Part shown: in pieces, positions 44,164 to 51,904 of the stretch | How positions within the stretch are numbered: the stretch's first letter is position 1 | How the letters are laid out: each line of letters begins with the position of its first letter | NCBI GenBank assembly: GCA_016708345.1 | Contig: JADJFX010000016.1 | Coordinates: 62,001 to 126,000 of the forward strand | Source of the DNA: Candidatus Rhodoferax bjergmarkensis | Lineage (GTDB): Bacteria; Pseudomonadota; Gammaproteobacteria; Burkholderiales; Burkholderiaceae_C | DNA: 64,000 nt | Reading direction: 5' to 3' | Translations under genes and position numbers: made by a program | The notes under the pieces: generated by a model | Told to the model about the DNA's origin: nothing | The model's database searches: none | The model's input: the letters and a program-made list of their open reading frames with translations, nothing else

Positions 44164-44571
44164 TTGAAAATAATAGCTAGGGAAAACAATTTGCTGCCCA
44201 CTTTTTGACATTTTTAACCCCATTTCAATTGATTTTTGACGGTCTGTTGCAGGTCTGGGTATTCCCATGCCCACTTCGGTGGCTAATTCCATTTCCATAT
44301 CAATCCGACATGTTGTTGCTTCGCCTTGTCCTCCAAGATCATCTGAAATGATCTGGGACAAGCTAGAGCACTGCCTGCGGCTTCGCGCCTAATGTCGCAT
44401 CGATCTGGAAACGGAATAAGTGTTTGGGTGTGCCCGCGCATCCTTGCCGAAGTTGCTGCAAGTATCGCATTGTGCGTGGGTGCCGGGCACCTTGGGCAGC
44501 GCTGCTGAACAGGGCTGGCCCCAGAAAAAACCCATGGGAAAGGGCTTGGGACCAAGCCGCCTAACGGGGCT
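44164..44571. other. Gene-free interval holding a MITE-like element
   Basis: A 408-bp gap between the TPR gene and the truncated GGDEF gene. It contains the 130-bp family B element (44287-44416). Near 44531-44558 it has, reading on the minus strand, a GGCTTGG/CCAAGCC inverted repeat followed by CCCATGGG and a T6 run, a possible weak terminator for the GGDEF gene. The part next to the TPR gene is AT-rich and probably holds its promoter. No small gene with a ribosome site was found. Confidence 0.6.
44287..44416. mobile_element. MITE-like element (family B), copy 2, 130 bp
   Basis: Terminal inverted repeats of 25 bp match at 21 positions (left TTCCATTTCCATATCAATCC..., right ...GATCTGGAAACGGAA). 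Direct repeats TAA flank it (44284-44286, 44417-44419). The middle has a nested hairpin: CTTGTCC and AGATCAT pair with ATGATCT and GGACAAG. It is nearly identical to the copy at 14.5 kb outside the middle and has no coding capacity. Confidence 0.82.
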
Positions 44572-45223
44572 TTAGTCGATCTCACGGGCTTGCGCCAGAC
44601 AGACCTGGTTGCGCCCCGCGTGTTTGGCGTCGTACATGGCCTTGTCGGCCAGACTCAGCATCTTGTCGATGGTGGCGTTTTCATCCGAAAGGGTGCTGAT
44701 GCCGATCGACGCGGTCACGCTCAAAGTCTGGTCCCCCGCCAGCGCAACCATGGTGTGGGCGACCTCTTGACGCAGCCGTTCTGCCACTTCGGCGGATTGC
44801 CGTGTGTCGCTTTCGGGCAGAAGAATGCCAAACTCTTCGCCACCGAGTCGGCCAGCGATATCGATCTCACGCAATGTTTTTCGAATGGTGTCGGCCACGG
44901 CACGCAGCAAGCTGTCGCCGATGTGATGGCCATGGCAGTCGTTGACCAGCTTGAAATCATCCAAGTCCAGCATCAGCACCGAAAGCTGCTTTTTATGCCT
45001 GAGCGCGCGCGCAAGTTCCAACTTGGCCAGCTCCATAAAATGACGCCGGTTGGCAAGCCCTGTCAACGAGTCGGTTCTGGCCTGGCGAACCATTTCCTGT
45101 TCGAGCAGTCGACGCTCGGAGATATCGGTTCCCAAACCAATCAAATACGGCTTTTCTTCAATGCAGGTGCGCCGTCCGGTACAGGCTCTGATCAATGATG
45201 GGTGAAGCAGTGAATTCGCTCAT
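44572..45223 (-). pseudogene. Truncated diguanylate cyclase (GGDEF), PAS mostly lost
   Basis: A complete GGDEF domain (about 170 residues) with DSLTGLANRR, the DLDDFKLVND substrate region and active-site GRLGGEEFGILL. Before it only the tail of a PAS domain remains (EKPYLIGLGTDISERRLLE). A strong ribosome site GGAGGG stands 7 bases before ATG 45223, but that frame (MSEFTASPIIDQSLYRTAHL) ends within about 21 codons; the GGDEF frame opens just after it. It looks like a gene whose sensor part was deleted or shifted at about 45160-45185. The surviving frame from 45195 could still make an active cyclase if initiated. Confidence 0.65.
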
Positions 45224-45425
45224 AGGCAAGCCCTCCGCTTGAATTTAAGCACAAGTCACAACACCATGGTGACTTTCGCTACAGCGCCAAACGCGAGGCT
45301 GCCTTTGACCATGGGCCAGTCACGACAGATTCGTCAATAATGCACACTGCCAGCAAGCTTGTTTAATCTTGTTCAACCGTTGCACACGGTGCATTGCCTT
45401 CCATGACCCTCACTGCCTTCGTCGC

Positions 45426-46118
45426 ATGATCCGAACCCGTCAGTTGACCTACCAGTACCCAGGCGGCACCACCTTGGCGTTCCCGGATGCCGACGTGCCC
45501 CAGGGGGCAGTCTTGCTGCTCAGCGGACCCTCGGGTTGCGGCAAGTCCACCTGGCTGGCGCTGCTGGCGGCGCTGGTGGCACCCACCTCGGGGGAGTTGT
45601 GGGTGGCGGATCAGTCCCTGAATGCTCTTAAAAACATAGCTGCTGACGCATGGCGGGCGTGCGCAATTGGCTTTTTACCGCAAAAATTGCACTTGAGCAG
45701 TGCGCTCACGGTGCAGCAAAACCTGGCGCTCACGTTTTGGGCCAGTGGCCAAGCGCAAGACACCAGCCGTATCGAGGCGGCCTTGCAATCCTTGGGTGTG
45801 CAAGACCTTGCGCAGCGCAAGCCAGCCCAGCTCTCGGGCGGCCAGGCCCAGCGGGTGGCGCTGGCGCGCGCCGTGTTGCTGCAGCCCCGGGTGATCCTGG
45901 CCGACGAGCCGACCGCCAGTCTGGACGACCAGGCCTGCGCCGATGCTGTCGCTCTGCTGCTGACCACGGCTCGCCAGCACGGTGCCACCTTGGTCATCGC
46001 CACCCACGACGCCCGTGTGGCGACGCTCCTGGCGGCAAAAGTTGAGGGTCAAGTTGAGGGTCAAGTTGAGGGTCAAATAGGCCTTCACCGCTTGATCCTC
46101 CTGCGCAACCAGCTATGA
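45426..46118 (+). CDS. ABC transporter ATP-binding protein, LolD/MacB-like
   Basis: ATPase of 230 residues for a FtsX/MacB-type permease (next gene). Walker A GPSGCGKSTWLA, Q-loop GFLPQKL, signature LSGGQAQRVALARA, Walker B VILADEPTASLDD, H-loop VIATHDARV. ATG 45426 (MIRTRQLTYQYPGG) is preferred over an in-frame upstream start. Near the C-terminus three exact tandem 12-bp units encode VEGQ three times; the final residues (around LHRLILLRNQL) and stop lie in a family A repeat. Likely first gene of a four-gene cluster with the permease, a Cys-rich periplasmic protein and a DUF3299 protein. Confidence 0.9.
   Translation: MIRTRQLTYQYPGGTTLAFPDADVPQGAVLLLSGPSGCGKSTWLALLAALVAPTSGELWVADQSLNALKNIAADAWRACAIGFLPQKLHLSSALTVQQNLALTFWASGQAQDTSRIEAALQSLGVQDLAQRKPAQLSGGQAQRVALARAVLLQPRVILADEPTASLDDQACADAVALLLTTARQHGATLVIATHDARVATLLAAKVEGQVEGQVEGQIGLHRLILLRNQL
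46041..46076 (+). repeat. Three tandem 12-bp units in the ATPase gene
   Basis: GTTGAGGGTCAA repeated three times without a mismatch, in frame, adding VEGQVEGQVEGQ near the C-terminus. A multiple of three bases means copy-number changes would lengthen or shorten the tail without breaking the frame. Confidence 0.9.
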
Positions 46119-46130
46119 AAAAAGTAGCAT
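46080..46130 (-). repeat. Dispersed family A repeat, copy 9, at the ATPase-permease junction
   Basis: On the minus strand: TGCTACTTTTTTCATAGCTGG then TTGCGCAGG and a right arm ending AAGGCC. It covers the last codons and stop of the ATPase gene, and its outer end supplies the AT of the permease start ATG. Confidence 0.65.
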
Positions 46131-47331
46131 GAAAACCCTGTTTCTGGCTTGGCGATACCTGTGGTCGCGCCCGATGGGCGCAGCGCTCAATGTGCTGCTG
46201 CTCGGGCTGGGGCTGGCCTCCATCACGTTCTTGCTGCTGGTGGGCCACCAGCTGAACAAGGCTTTTGACCGCGATCTGGCCGGCATTGACGTGGTGGTGG
46301 GGGCCAAGGGCAGCCCAATGCAGCTTATTTTGGCGGGCGTGTTTCATATTGATGTGCCGCCGGGCAATGTGCCCCTGAAAGCGGTGCAGGCGCTGGAGCA
46401 GCACCCGCTGGTCGCCAGCATCATCCCGGTCAGCCTGGGAGACAACTTCCGCAGTTTTCGCATCGTGGGCACTTCGCAGGCTTACATCAGCCATTACCAG
46501 GCCACGCTGGCGCAAGGCCGGGGGTGGCAGGCACCGATGGAGGTGGTGCTGGGCGCTGCTGTGGCCCGTCAACTCGGTCTTGGTGTGGGCCACACCTTTG
46601 TCGGCACCCATGGTCTGGGCGGGGGTGGCCATGCACATGGCGACAGCACTTACACCGTGGTGGGCATTCTGGCACCCAGCGCCAGCGTGCTGGACCGGCT
46701 GATTCTGACCGACACTGCCTCGGTCTGGAAAGTCCATGAGGACTTTACCGCCGTGGACGAAGATGACCGCAAAATCATGGAGCAGGAGCGCGAAGTCACC
46801 ATGGCGCTGGTGCGCTACAAGTCGCCGATGGCAGCCATGAGTTTCCCTCGCTACATCAACACCAGCACCGAAATGCAGGCAGCAGCACCGGCGCTGGAAA
46901 TCACCCGCTTGCTGCACATGCTGGGCTTGGGCACCGACGTGTTGCGCGCCTTTGCCGGGGTGCTCCTGCTGACGGCGGGGCTGAGTGTGTTCATTGCCCT
47001 GTGGAGTGCGGTGCGTGAACGCAGTGGCGATCTGGCGCTCTTGCGCATGCTGGGCGCACCCCCTGGCAAAGTGGCGGCTTTGCTGCTGTGCGAGGCCTTG
47101 TGGCTGGGGCTGCTGGCCTCGGGGTTGGGCCTGCTGCTGGGTCAGGCTTTTGCGGGGGCGCTGGCGTGGCTGCTGCAATTGGACAACACTTTGCTCATCG
47201 GCGGCATGGTCTGGCCACCCGAGCTGGTGGTGGTGCCCGCTGTGGCGCTGGGGGTGTCTGTCGGGGCGGCTTTGCTGCCTGCTTGGGGGGCCTACCGGGT
47301 CAGTGTTTTGAGTCTTCTTCAATCAAGCTAA
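46129..47331 (+). CDS. FtsX/MacB-type ABC transporter permease
   Basis: Inner-membrane permease of 400 residues with the MacB/FtsX layout: one N-terminal helix (about 17-38), a large periplasmic domain (about 40-265) and three C-terminal helices (about 275-300, 315-340, 360-385) ending in the family tail AAYRVSVLSLLQSS-like GAYRVSVLSLLQ. A Gly/His-rich loop GLGGGGHAHGD in the periplasmic part could bind metal. The start ATG 46129 lies 10 bases after the ATPase stop. With the neighbouring DUF3299 gene the arrangement resembles zinc-regulated zrg loci of Vibrio; the substrate is unknown. Confidence 0.88.
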   Translation: MKTLFLAWRYLWSRPMGAALNVLLLGLGLASITFLLLVGHQLNKAFDRDLAGIDVVVGAKGSPMQLILAGVFHIDVPPGNVPLKAVQALEQHPLVASIIPVSLGDNFRSFRIVGTSQAYISHYQATLAQGRGWQAPMEVVLGAAVARQLGLGVGHTFVGTHGLGGGGHAHGDSTYTVVGILAPSASVLDRLILTDTASVWKVHEDFTAVDEDDRKIMEQEREVTMALVRYKSPMAAMSFPRYINTSTEMQAAAPALEITRLLHMLGLGTDVLRAFAGVLLLTAGLSVFIALWSAVRERSGDLALLRMLGAPPGKVAALLLCEALWLGLLASGLGLLLGQAFAGALAWLLQLDNTLLIGGMVWPPELVVVPAVALGVSVGAALLPAWGAYRVSVLSLLQSS

Positions 47332-47354
47332 ACCAATTTAAATTAAGGAAATTT

Positions 47355-47597
47355 ATGAAAAAAACACTTGCAGCGCTTATATTCATTGCGCAAGCAGCTA
47401 CTGTTTGCATAGCATCAGAAACCGACAAGGAAACCAGGGAAGACATTGCCAGGCACCGCGCCATGGCTGCCGCGCATGAAGCGGCGGCCAAGTGCCTGGA
47501 GTCCGGTAAAAAGGAAGATGTGTGCAACAAAGAGTTGCAAGCCGCCTGCAAAGGTTTGGCCATCGGCAAGTTTTGCGGAATGAAGCACGAGCACTAG
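47355..47597 (+). CDS. Small Cys-rich periplasmic protein
   Basis: 80 residues, no recognised family. Lys-start hydrophobic N-terminus MKKTLAALIFIAQAATVCIA looks like a Sec signal with cleavage near CIAS. The mature part is helical and charged, with four cysteines (AAKCLESG, EDVCNKEL, QAACKGLA, GKFCGMK) that could form two disulfides, and it ends in MKHEH, a potential metal site. AAGGAA lies upstream of ATG 47355. It sits between the ABC permease and the DUF3299 gene, so it may serve the same system. Almost all of the signal-peptide core is encoded by a family A repeat. Confidence 0.78.
   Translation: MKKTLAALIFIAQAATVCIASETDKETREDIARHRAMAAAHEAAAKCLESGKKEDVCNKELQAACKGLAIGKFCGMKHEH
47367..47416 (-). 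repeat. Dispersed family A repeat, copy 10, encoding a signal peptide core
   Basis: On the minus strand: GATGCTATGCAAACAGTAGC, TGCTTGCGC, then TGAATATAAGCGCTGCAAG. It matches the copy at 30.5 kb at most positions over 50 bases (GATGCTAT, AGTAGCTGCTTGCGC, GCTG-AAG). Read on the plus strand it encodes the hydrophobic LAALIFIAQAATVCIAS. Confidence 0.8.
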
Positions 47598-47625
47598 AAT
47601 CATTTCCACCCTTTTGGAACACCCC

Positions 47626-48159
47626 ATGAAACGGATCACCCCGATTATTTTGTTTGCTGCCAGTCTGTTGCCGTGCTTTGCTGGGGCCCAGTCGGGTTCA
47701 CCGATGGCGGGTGGCAGCGGCAGTACGGCGGCGGGGGCGGTGGCAGGAACAGGCCCCGGTGTGCACAGCCCCAACAGCCCTTATGCGCCTTTGCCCGAGC
47801 GCGCCGATGTGGTGCCTTGGTCGGTGCTCACCGATGTCAAGACCAAATCCGTCAAAAACCGCTTGTTGCCGAATTTTCCGGCGCATGTGCAAGCGCTGCA
47901 TGACAAAACCCAGCGCATTCAGGGGTTCATGATGCCGCTGGAGCCGGGTGAAAAACAAAAGCATTTTTTGCTCAGTTCGGTGCCCATGACCTGCTCTTTT
48001 TGTGTGCCGGGCGGCCCCGAAAGCATGGTGGAGGTCAGAACCAAAACCCCGGTCAAGTATTCCATGGAGCCGGTGACGGTGGAGGGCAAGTTTGCTGTCT
48101 TGAACGATGATTCATATGGGTTGTATTACCGCATCACGGACGCGGTAAGCGTGAAATAG
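47626..48159 (+). CDS. DUF3299 periplasmic protein
   Basis: Secreted protein of 177 residues. Signal peptide (about 1-22, MKRITPIILFAASLLPCFAGA), then a Gly/Ser-rich linker and a DUF3299 core (about 60-177). The core has IQGFMMPLEPGEKQKHFLL, a CxxC in PMTCSFCVPGG, and a beta-rich end. Family members often accompany FtsX-type ABC systems and zinc-responsive genes (ZrgD-like), consistent with the three genes upstream; activity is unknown. Start at ATG 47626; an in-frame TTG four codons earlier is less likely. 86 bases before the PAS-GGDEF-EAL gene. Confidence 0.82.
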   Translation: MKRITPIILFAASLLPCFAGAQSGSPMAGGSGSTAAGAVAGTGPGVHSPNSPYAPLPERADVVPWSVLTDVKTKSVKNRLLPNFPAHVQALHDKTQRIQGFMMPLEPGEKQKHFLLSSVPMTCSFCVPGGPESMVEVRTKTPVKYSMEPVTVEGKFAVLNDDSYGLYYRITDAVSVK

Positions 48160-48245
48160 TTCTCCAAGTCAGCGCAAAAGCGCTGGTCAATGCAGCCGAC
48201 GATACGGTTTAATGGACATGGCCACTTAGCGAAGGATACGGTTTG

Positions 48246-50387
48246 ATGAACATGGATACCTCCAGGACTCCCTTGCGTGATGAATCCGAGTCTTCCTTGG
48301 TCGCTGAGCTCAGGGCCAGCCTTGAGCGGGCCAATTTTTTTCTCAATGGTGCACTCGGGGCCGTCATCAACATGGATGCCCGTGGGCATGTGACGGGGTG
48401 GAACCCCAAGGCCGAACGCATGTTTGGCTATTCGCGGGTGCATGCCATGGGGCAGGATCTGGCCGATCTGATCATGCCGCCTGTCCACCGCGAGGCCCAT
48501 CGCAGGGGGGTGGTCCGTTATTTGCAAACCAAACAATCGTCCATCATTGGTCAGCGCGCTGAAGTACCGGCCATGCGCGCCGATGGATCTGAATTTCCAA
48601 TCGAAATGACGGTTTCGGCGCTGGAACAAAATGGCACGCATTACTTTTGCGCCCACATTTACGACATCACCGATCGCAAGCGGGCAGAGGAGGGGCTGCG
48701 CATTGCCGGGGCCGCGTTTGAGTCGCATGAGGCCATGGCGATCACCGATGCACAGGGCGTGATTTTGCGGGTCAACCAAGCCTTTACCGCTATTACCGAC
48801 TACGAACCGGCCGAGGCGCTTGGGCAGAAAATGAGTCTGCTGAACTCCGGACGACAAGATGCCGCCTTTTACGAATCCATGTGGGAGTGCATCCGTGATA
48901 CTGGCGGTTGGCAGGGTGAAATATGGAACCGGCGCAAAGGCGGCATGATTTTTCCCGCCTGGCTGACGGTGACTGCGGTCAAGGGTGGCAAGGGCCGCCC
49001 CACCCACTTTGTAGGCACTTTCACCGACATCACGCTGCGCAAGGCCGCTGAGGTCGAGATTCAGCAACTTGCTTTTTACGATACCCTGACCGGTTTGCCG
49101 AACCGGCGATTGCTGACGGACCGGCTTAAGCAGGCGCTGGTTGGTAGCGTGCGGCGCAAGCGCAGCGGCGCTCTTTTGTTCATTGATCTGGATAATTTCA
49201 AGGCACTGAATGAAACCTTGGGCCATGACAAGGGTGATTTGCTGCTCAAACAGGTGGGCGAGCGGCTGAGTGACTGCGTGCGAGAAGGCGATACCGTGGC
49301 GCGCATCGGTGGCGATGAGTTCGTGATCATTCTTCAGGATTTGAGCGGATGCCTGAGCGATGCCGCAGGGCAAGCCCAGCTTGTCGGGGAAAAAATTCTG
49401 ATTGCAGCTCGCGAACCCTTTTTACTGGGGCCCTTGTCGCACCATGGCAGTGCCAGTCTGGGGGTGGCTTTGTTCAATGAAAGCCAGGACTCGGTGGAAG
49501 AACTGCTTAAACGGGCCGACCTTGCCCTGTACAAGGCCAAGGACGCGGGGCGTAACACGCTGCAGTTTTTTGATGCTGACATGCAGTCTTCGGCCTCGAC
49601 CCGAGCGGCATTGGAAGCTGACTTCCGGCTTGCCCTGCAGGAAAATCAGTTCTTGGTGTACTACCAACCGCAGGTCGATACACAAGGGCGCATGATGGGC
49701 GTCGAGGCGCTGGTGCGCTGGCTGCACCCGAGGCGCGGCTTGGTGTCACCTGCGCACTTTATTCCCCTCGCTGAGGAAACCGGACTAATTTTGCCATTGG
49801 GTGACTGGGTTCTGCGAACCGCCTGCTTGCAACTGAGGGTTTGGGCAGAGCATACATCGACCGCACATTTGACGGTAGCCGTCAACGTCAGCGCGCGCCA
49901 GTTTCACAGGACCAATTTTGTGGAGGATGTTTTGCGGGTGCTTGACCAGACGGGTGCGCCACCCTCAAAGCTCAAGCTGGAACTGACAGAAAGCCTGCTG
50001 GTCAAGGATGTGGATGACATTGTGGCCAAAATGACCAAACTCAAATCGCACGGTGTTGGCTTTTCACTGGATGATTTTGGCACTGGGTATTCCTCCCTGA
50101 CCTACCTCAAGCGTTTGCCGCTGGATCAGCTCAAGATTGACCAGTCGTTCTTGCTGGAGGCACTGACCAGCGTCCATGATGCGGCGATTGCCAGCGCCAT
50201 TGTGTCACTGGGCAAGAGCCTAGGCTTGACAGTGATCGCCGAAGGTGTGGAGACCAAGGCGCAACGCGATTTTCTTGAGGGAGAAGGCTGTGTTAACTAC
50301 CAAGGTTATTACTTTGGTCACCCGGTGCCGGTAGAGTCGCTGGCAAAGTTTTTTCTGTCCGGATCAGCGGGTAAAACCGATGATTGA
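48246..50387 (+). CDS. PAS-PAS-GGDEF-EAL cyclic-di-GMP regulator
   Basis: Cytoplasmic signalling protein of 713 residues. Two PAS domains (about 24-140 and 150-270, each closing with a PAC motif such as DITDRKRAEE), a GGDEF domain (about 275-440, RIGGDEFVIIL) and an EAL domain (about 455-705) with VEALVRWLHP, ELTESLL, DDFGTGYSSL and VIAEGVET. Both active sites look intact, so it could make or break c-di-GMP; the net direction cannot be told. No membrane segments. Start ATG 48246 follows AAGGA. Confidence 0.93.
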   Translation: MNMDTSRTPLRDESESSLVAELRASLERANFFLNGALGAVINMDARGHVTGWNPKAERMFGYSRVHAMGQDLADLIMPPVHREAHRRGVVRYLQTKQSSIIGQRAEVPAMRADGSEFPIEMTVSALEQNGTHYFCAHIYDITDRKRAEEGLRIAGAAFESHEAMAITDAQGVILRVNQAFTAITDYEPAEALGQKMSLLNSGRQDAAFYESMWECIRDTGGWQGEIWNRRKGGMIFPAWLTVTAVKGGKGRPTHFVGTFTDITLRKAAEVEIQQLAFYDTLTGLPNRRLLTDRLKQALVGSVRRKRSGALLFIDLDNFKALNETLGHDKGDLLLKQVGERLSDCVREGDTVARIGGDEFVIILQDLSGCLSDAAGQAQLVGEKILIAAREPFLLGPLSHHGSASLGVALFNESQDSVEELLKRADLALYKAKDAGRNTLQFFDADMQSSASTRAALEADFRLALQENQFLVYYQPQVDTQGRMMGVEALVRWLHPRRGLVSPAHFIPLAEETGLILPLGDWVLRTACLQLRVWAEHTSTAHLTVAVNVSARQFHRTNFVEDVLRVLDQTGAPPSKLKLELTESLLVKDVDDIVAKMTKLKSHGVGFSLDDFGTGYSSLTYLKRLPLDQLKIDQSFLLEALTSVHDAAIASAIVSLGKSLGLTVIAEGVETKAQRDFLEGEGCVNYQGYYFGHPVPVESLAKFFLSGSAGKTDD

Positions 50388-50400
50388 GTGGTGATTGAAT

Positions 50401-51075
50401 TCAGGGGGCCAGTCGTTCCCTGATCCAATCGGTAGCGCCATCGGTATTGCCCGCAGGTTCACCGGCTTTTGCGGGTGCCAAGGTGTAGCGCAGTCGATCA
50501 TGCAGGCGACTTTTGCGGCCTTGCCAAAATTCCCATTGGTCAGGTTTGAGTCGGTAGCCTCCCCAATGCGGTGGCTTGGGAGGTTGCAATAAAAATTTTG
50601 CGCCAAATTTGGCGGCATTTGCCACCAGCACGCTGCGCCCTGATATCACCTGGCTTTGAGGCGAAGCCCACGCACCTATGCGCGAGTCCAGTGGTCGGCT
50701 GTGAAAATAAGTTTCACTCTCCTCATCACTGACGCATTCAACCACCCCCTCAATGCGCACCACCCGCTCCAGTTCAACCCAATGGAACTGCAGCGAGGCG
50801 AAAGGGTTGCCCGCCAACTCCTGCCCTTTGCGACTTTCATAGTTGGTAAACCAAGTGATGCCGCGTGCGTCATACCCCTTGATCAAGACCACGCGTGTGC
50901 TGGGCCGCAGGTTGCTTCCCACTGTGGCCACGGTCATGGCATTGGGTTCTGGAATCTGTGCGTCAATGGCTTGGGTGAGCCACTTGGCAAACTGCTCAAA
51001 CGGGTCGCCGTGGGATGCATCCTCGCTGAGTTCGGCTCGTTCGTAGCTTTTGCGCAGGTCTGCGAGAGAATTCAT
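50401..51075 (-). CDS. pdxH: Pyridoxamine 5'-phosphate oxidase
   Basis: FMN enzyme that oxidises pyridoxine/pyridoxamine phosphate to PLP. 224 residues. STRVVLIKGYDARGITWFTNYESRKG holds FMN and substrate contacts (given here only as the core YESRKG), and the family's C-terminal PKPPHWGGYRLKPDQWEFWQ motif is visible in pieces (PHWGGYRL, EFWQG). Ends 13 bases from the convergent PAS-GGDEF-EAL gene; sodC lies upstream on the same strand, 58 bases away. Confidence 0.95.
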   Translation of the reverse strand: MNSLADLRKSYERAELSEDASHGDPFEQFAKWLTQAIDAQIPEPNAMTVATVGSNLRPSTRVVLIKGYDARGITWFTNYESRKGQELAGNPFASLQFHWVELERVVRIEGVVECVSDEESETYFHSRPLDSRIGAWASPQSQVISGRSVLVANAAKFGAKFLLQPPKPPHWGGYRLKPDQWEFWQGRKSRLHDRLRYTLAPAKAGEPAGNTDGATDWIRERLAP

Positions 51076-51133
51076 TGGGCAAGTATAGGCAGATCAAGCG
51101 TCTTGCCACGGCGGTGGCAAGACGGAGTGGGAG

Positions 51134-51691
51134 TTAATTGACGTCGACGGTTGCCTGTGCTGGAGGCGGTGGCTCCGATGCTTTGATCACGCCGCAGGCC
51201 ACTCTGGGCCCCGAATTCCCGGTTGGCTGGGTTTGGTAGTCATCAGGGTCACGGTGCACAATCAGGCCCCGGCCCAGAATGCTGTTCGGACCATCGCCAA
51301 CGGACACAGAAAATGTTTCGTGTTTGACTGTGGCAACGCCAGTGGCGTCTGCCTTCAGGCTGGGCAGGTCGCCGGCATGGTGCTCCGTGTGCTCAGTCGG
51401 GCCATGGCGCTTGCCATAGGGGTTGAAGTGGCCTCCCGCACTGACGCCGTCACCACTGGAGCAATCGCCTTTTTCATGGATATGAAAGCCATGTTCGGCG
51501 TTAGGTTTGAGTCCCTCTACTTTCCCGGAAATGACCACCTTGTTGGCGTAATGGGTGAAGTAAACTAGGCCAGAGACGGTGTTCCCGTTGGTTGCCACCA
51601 GCTGCGCGGAGGCTGACGAACCAGCCGGTGTGGCTGTGGTGCAGGCTGCCACCAAGAGGGTGACGGCCAAAGGTGCAATCAATCGAATCAT
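51134..51691 (-). CDS. sodC: Cu/Zn superoxide dismutase, lipoprotein form
   Basis: Periplasmic superoxide dismutase of 185 residues. Signal with lipobox LLVAAC (lipid-carrying Cys at about 17), then the SOD fold: copper ligands in HGFHIHEKGDC, the GGHFNP loop with zinc histidines, HHAGDLPSL, and the closing His in GRGLIVHRDPDD; the conserved disulfide Cys is in RVACGVI. A Pro/Ala tail follows. The lipid anchor suggests attachment to the inner leaflet of the outer membrane. Protects against superoxide outside the cytoplasm. Confidence 0.95.
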   Translation of the reverse strand: MIRLIAPLAVTLLVAACTTATPAGSSASAQLVATNGNTVSGLVYFTHYANKVVISGKVEGLKPNAEHGFHIHEKGDCSSGDGVSAGGHFNPYGKRHGPTEHTEHHAGDLPSLKADATGVATVKHETFSVSVGDGPNSILGRGLIVHRDPDDYQTQPTGNSGPRVACGVIKASEPPPPAQATVDVN

Positions 51692-51904
51692 GGAAACTCC
51701 TTGAAAAATAAATTTTTATGAATTTAAGGGAAATGAAAAAAATCTGATGGTGTAGATTGTCACGGAAATCTGGCTGCTTGATTCAATCCGGTTATGGCAA
51801 ATATTTCACGGTTTCATTTTTTGTCTGTTTGCCTCGCTATTGATTGCTTGGGCAAGTCGGTTTACAGTCGCGCTAATTAAAAAACCATATAGAACGGAAA
51901 CGTT

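Noticed and set aside
44164..44361. An N-terminal extension of the TPR protein
   Set aside because: The open frame reaches 44361 but passes through the MITE-like element; ATG 44163 gives a normal protein.
45623..45674. An eleventh family A repeat in the ABC ATPase gene
   Set aside because: AAAAACATAGCTGCTGACGC resembles the left arm, but the DAWR-A-GFLPQ region is native to the ATPase family, so the similarity is probably chance.
45994..47322. A 442-residue minus-strand frame
   Set aside because: Antisense to the ABC permease; composition dominated by Gln/His/Arg from reverse-complemented Leu/Val codons; no ribosome site or domain.
48126..49373. A 415-residue minus-strand frame
   Set aside because: Antisense to the PAS-GGDEF-EAL gene, whose motifs are complete.
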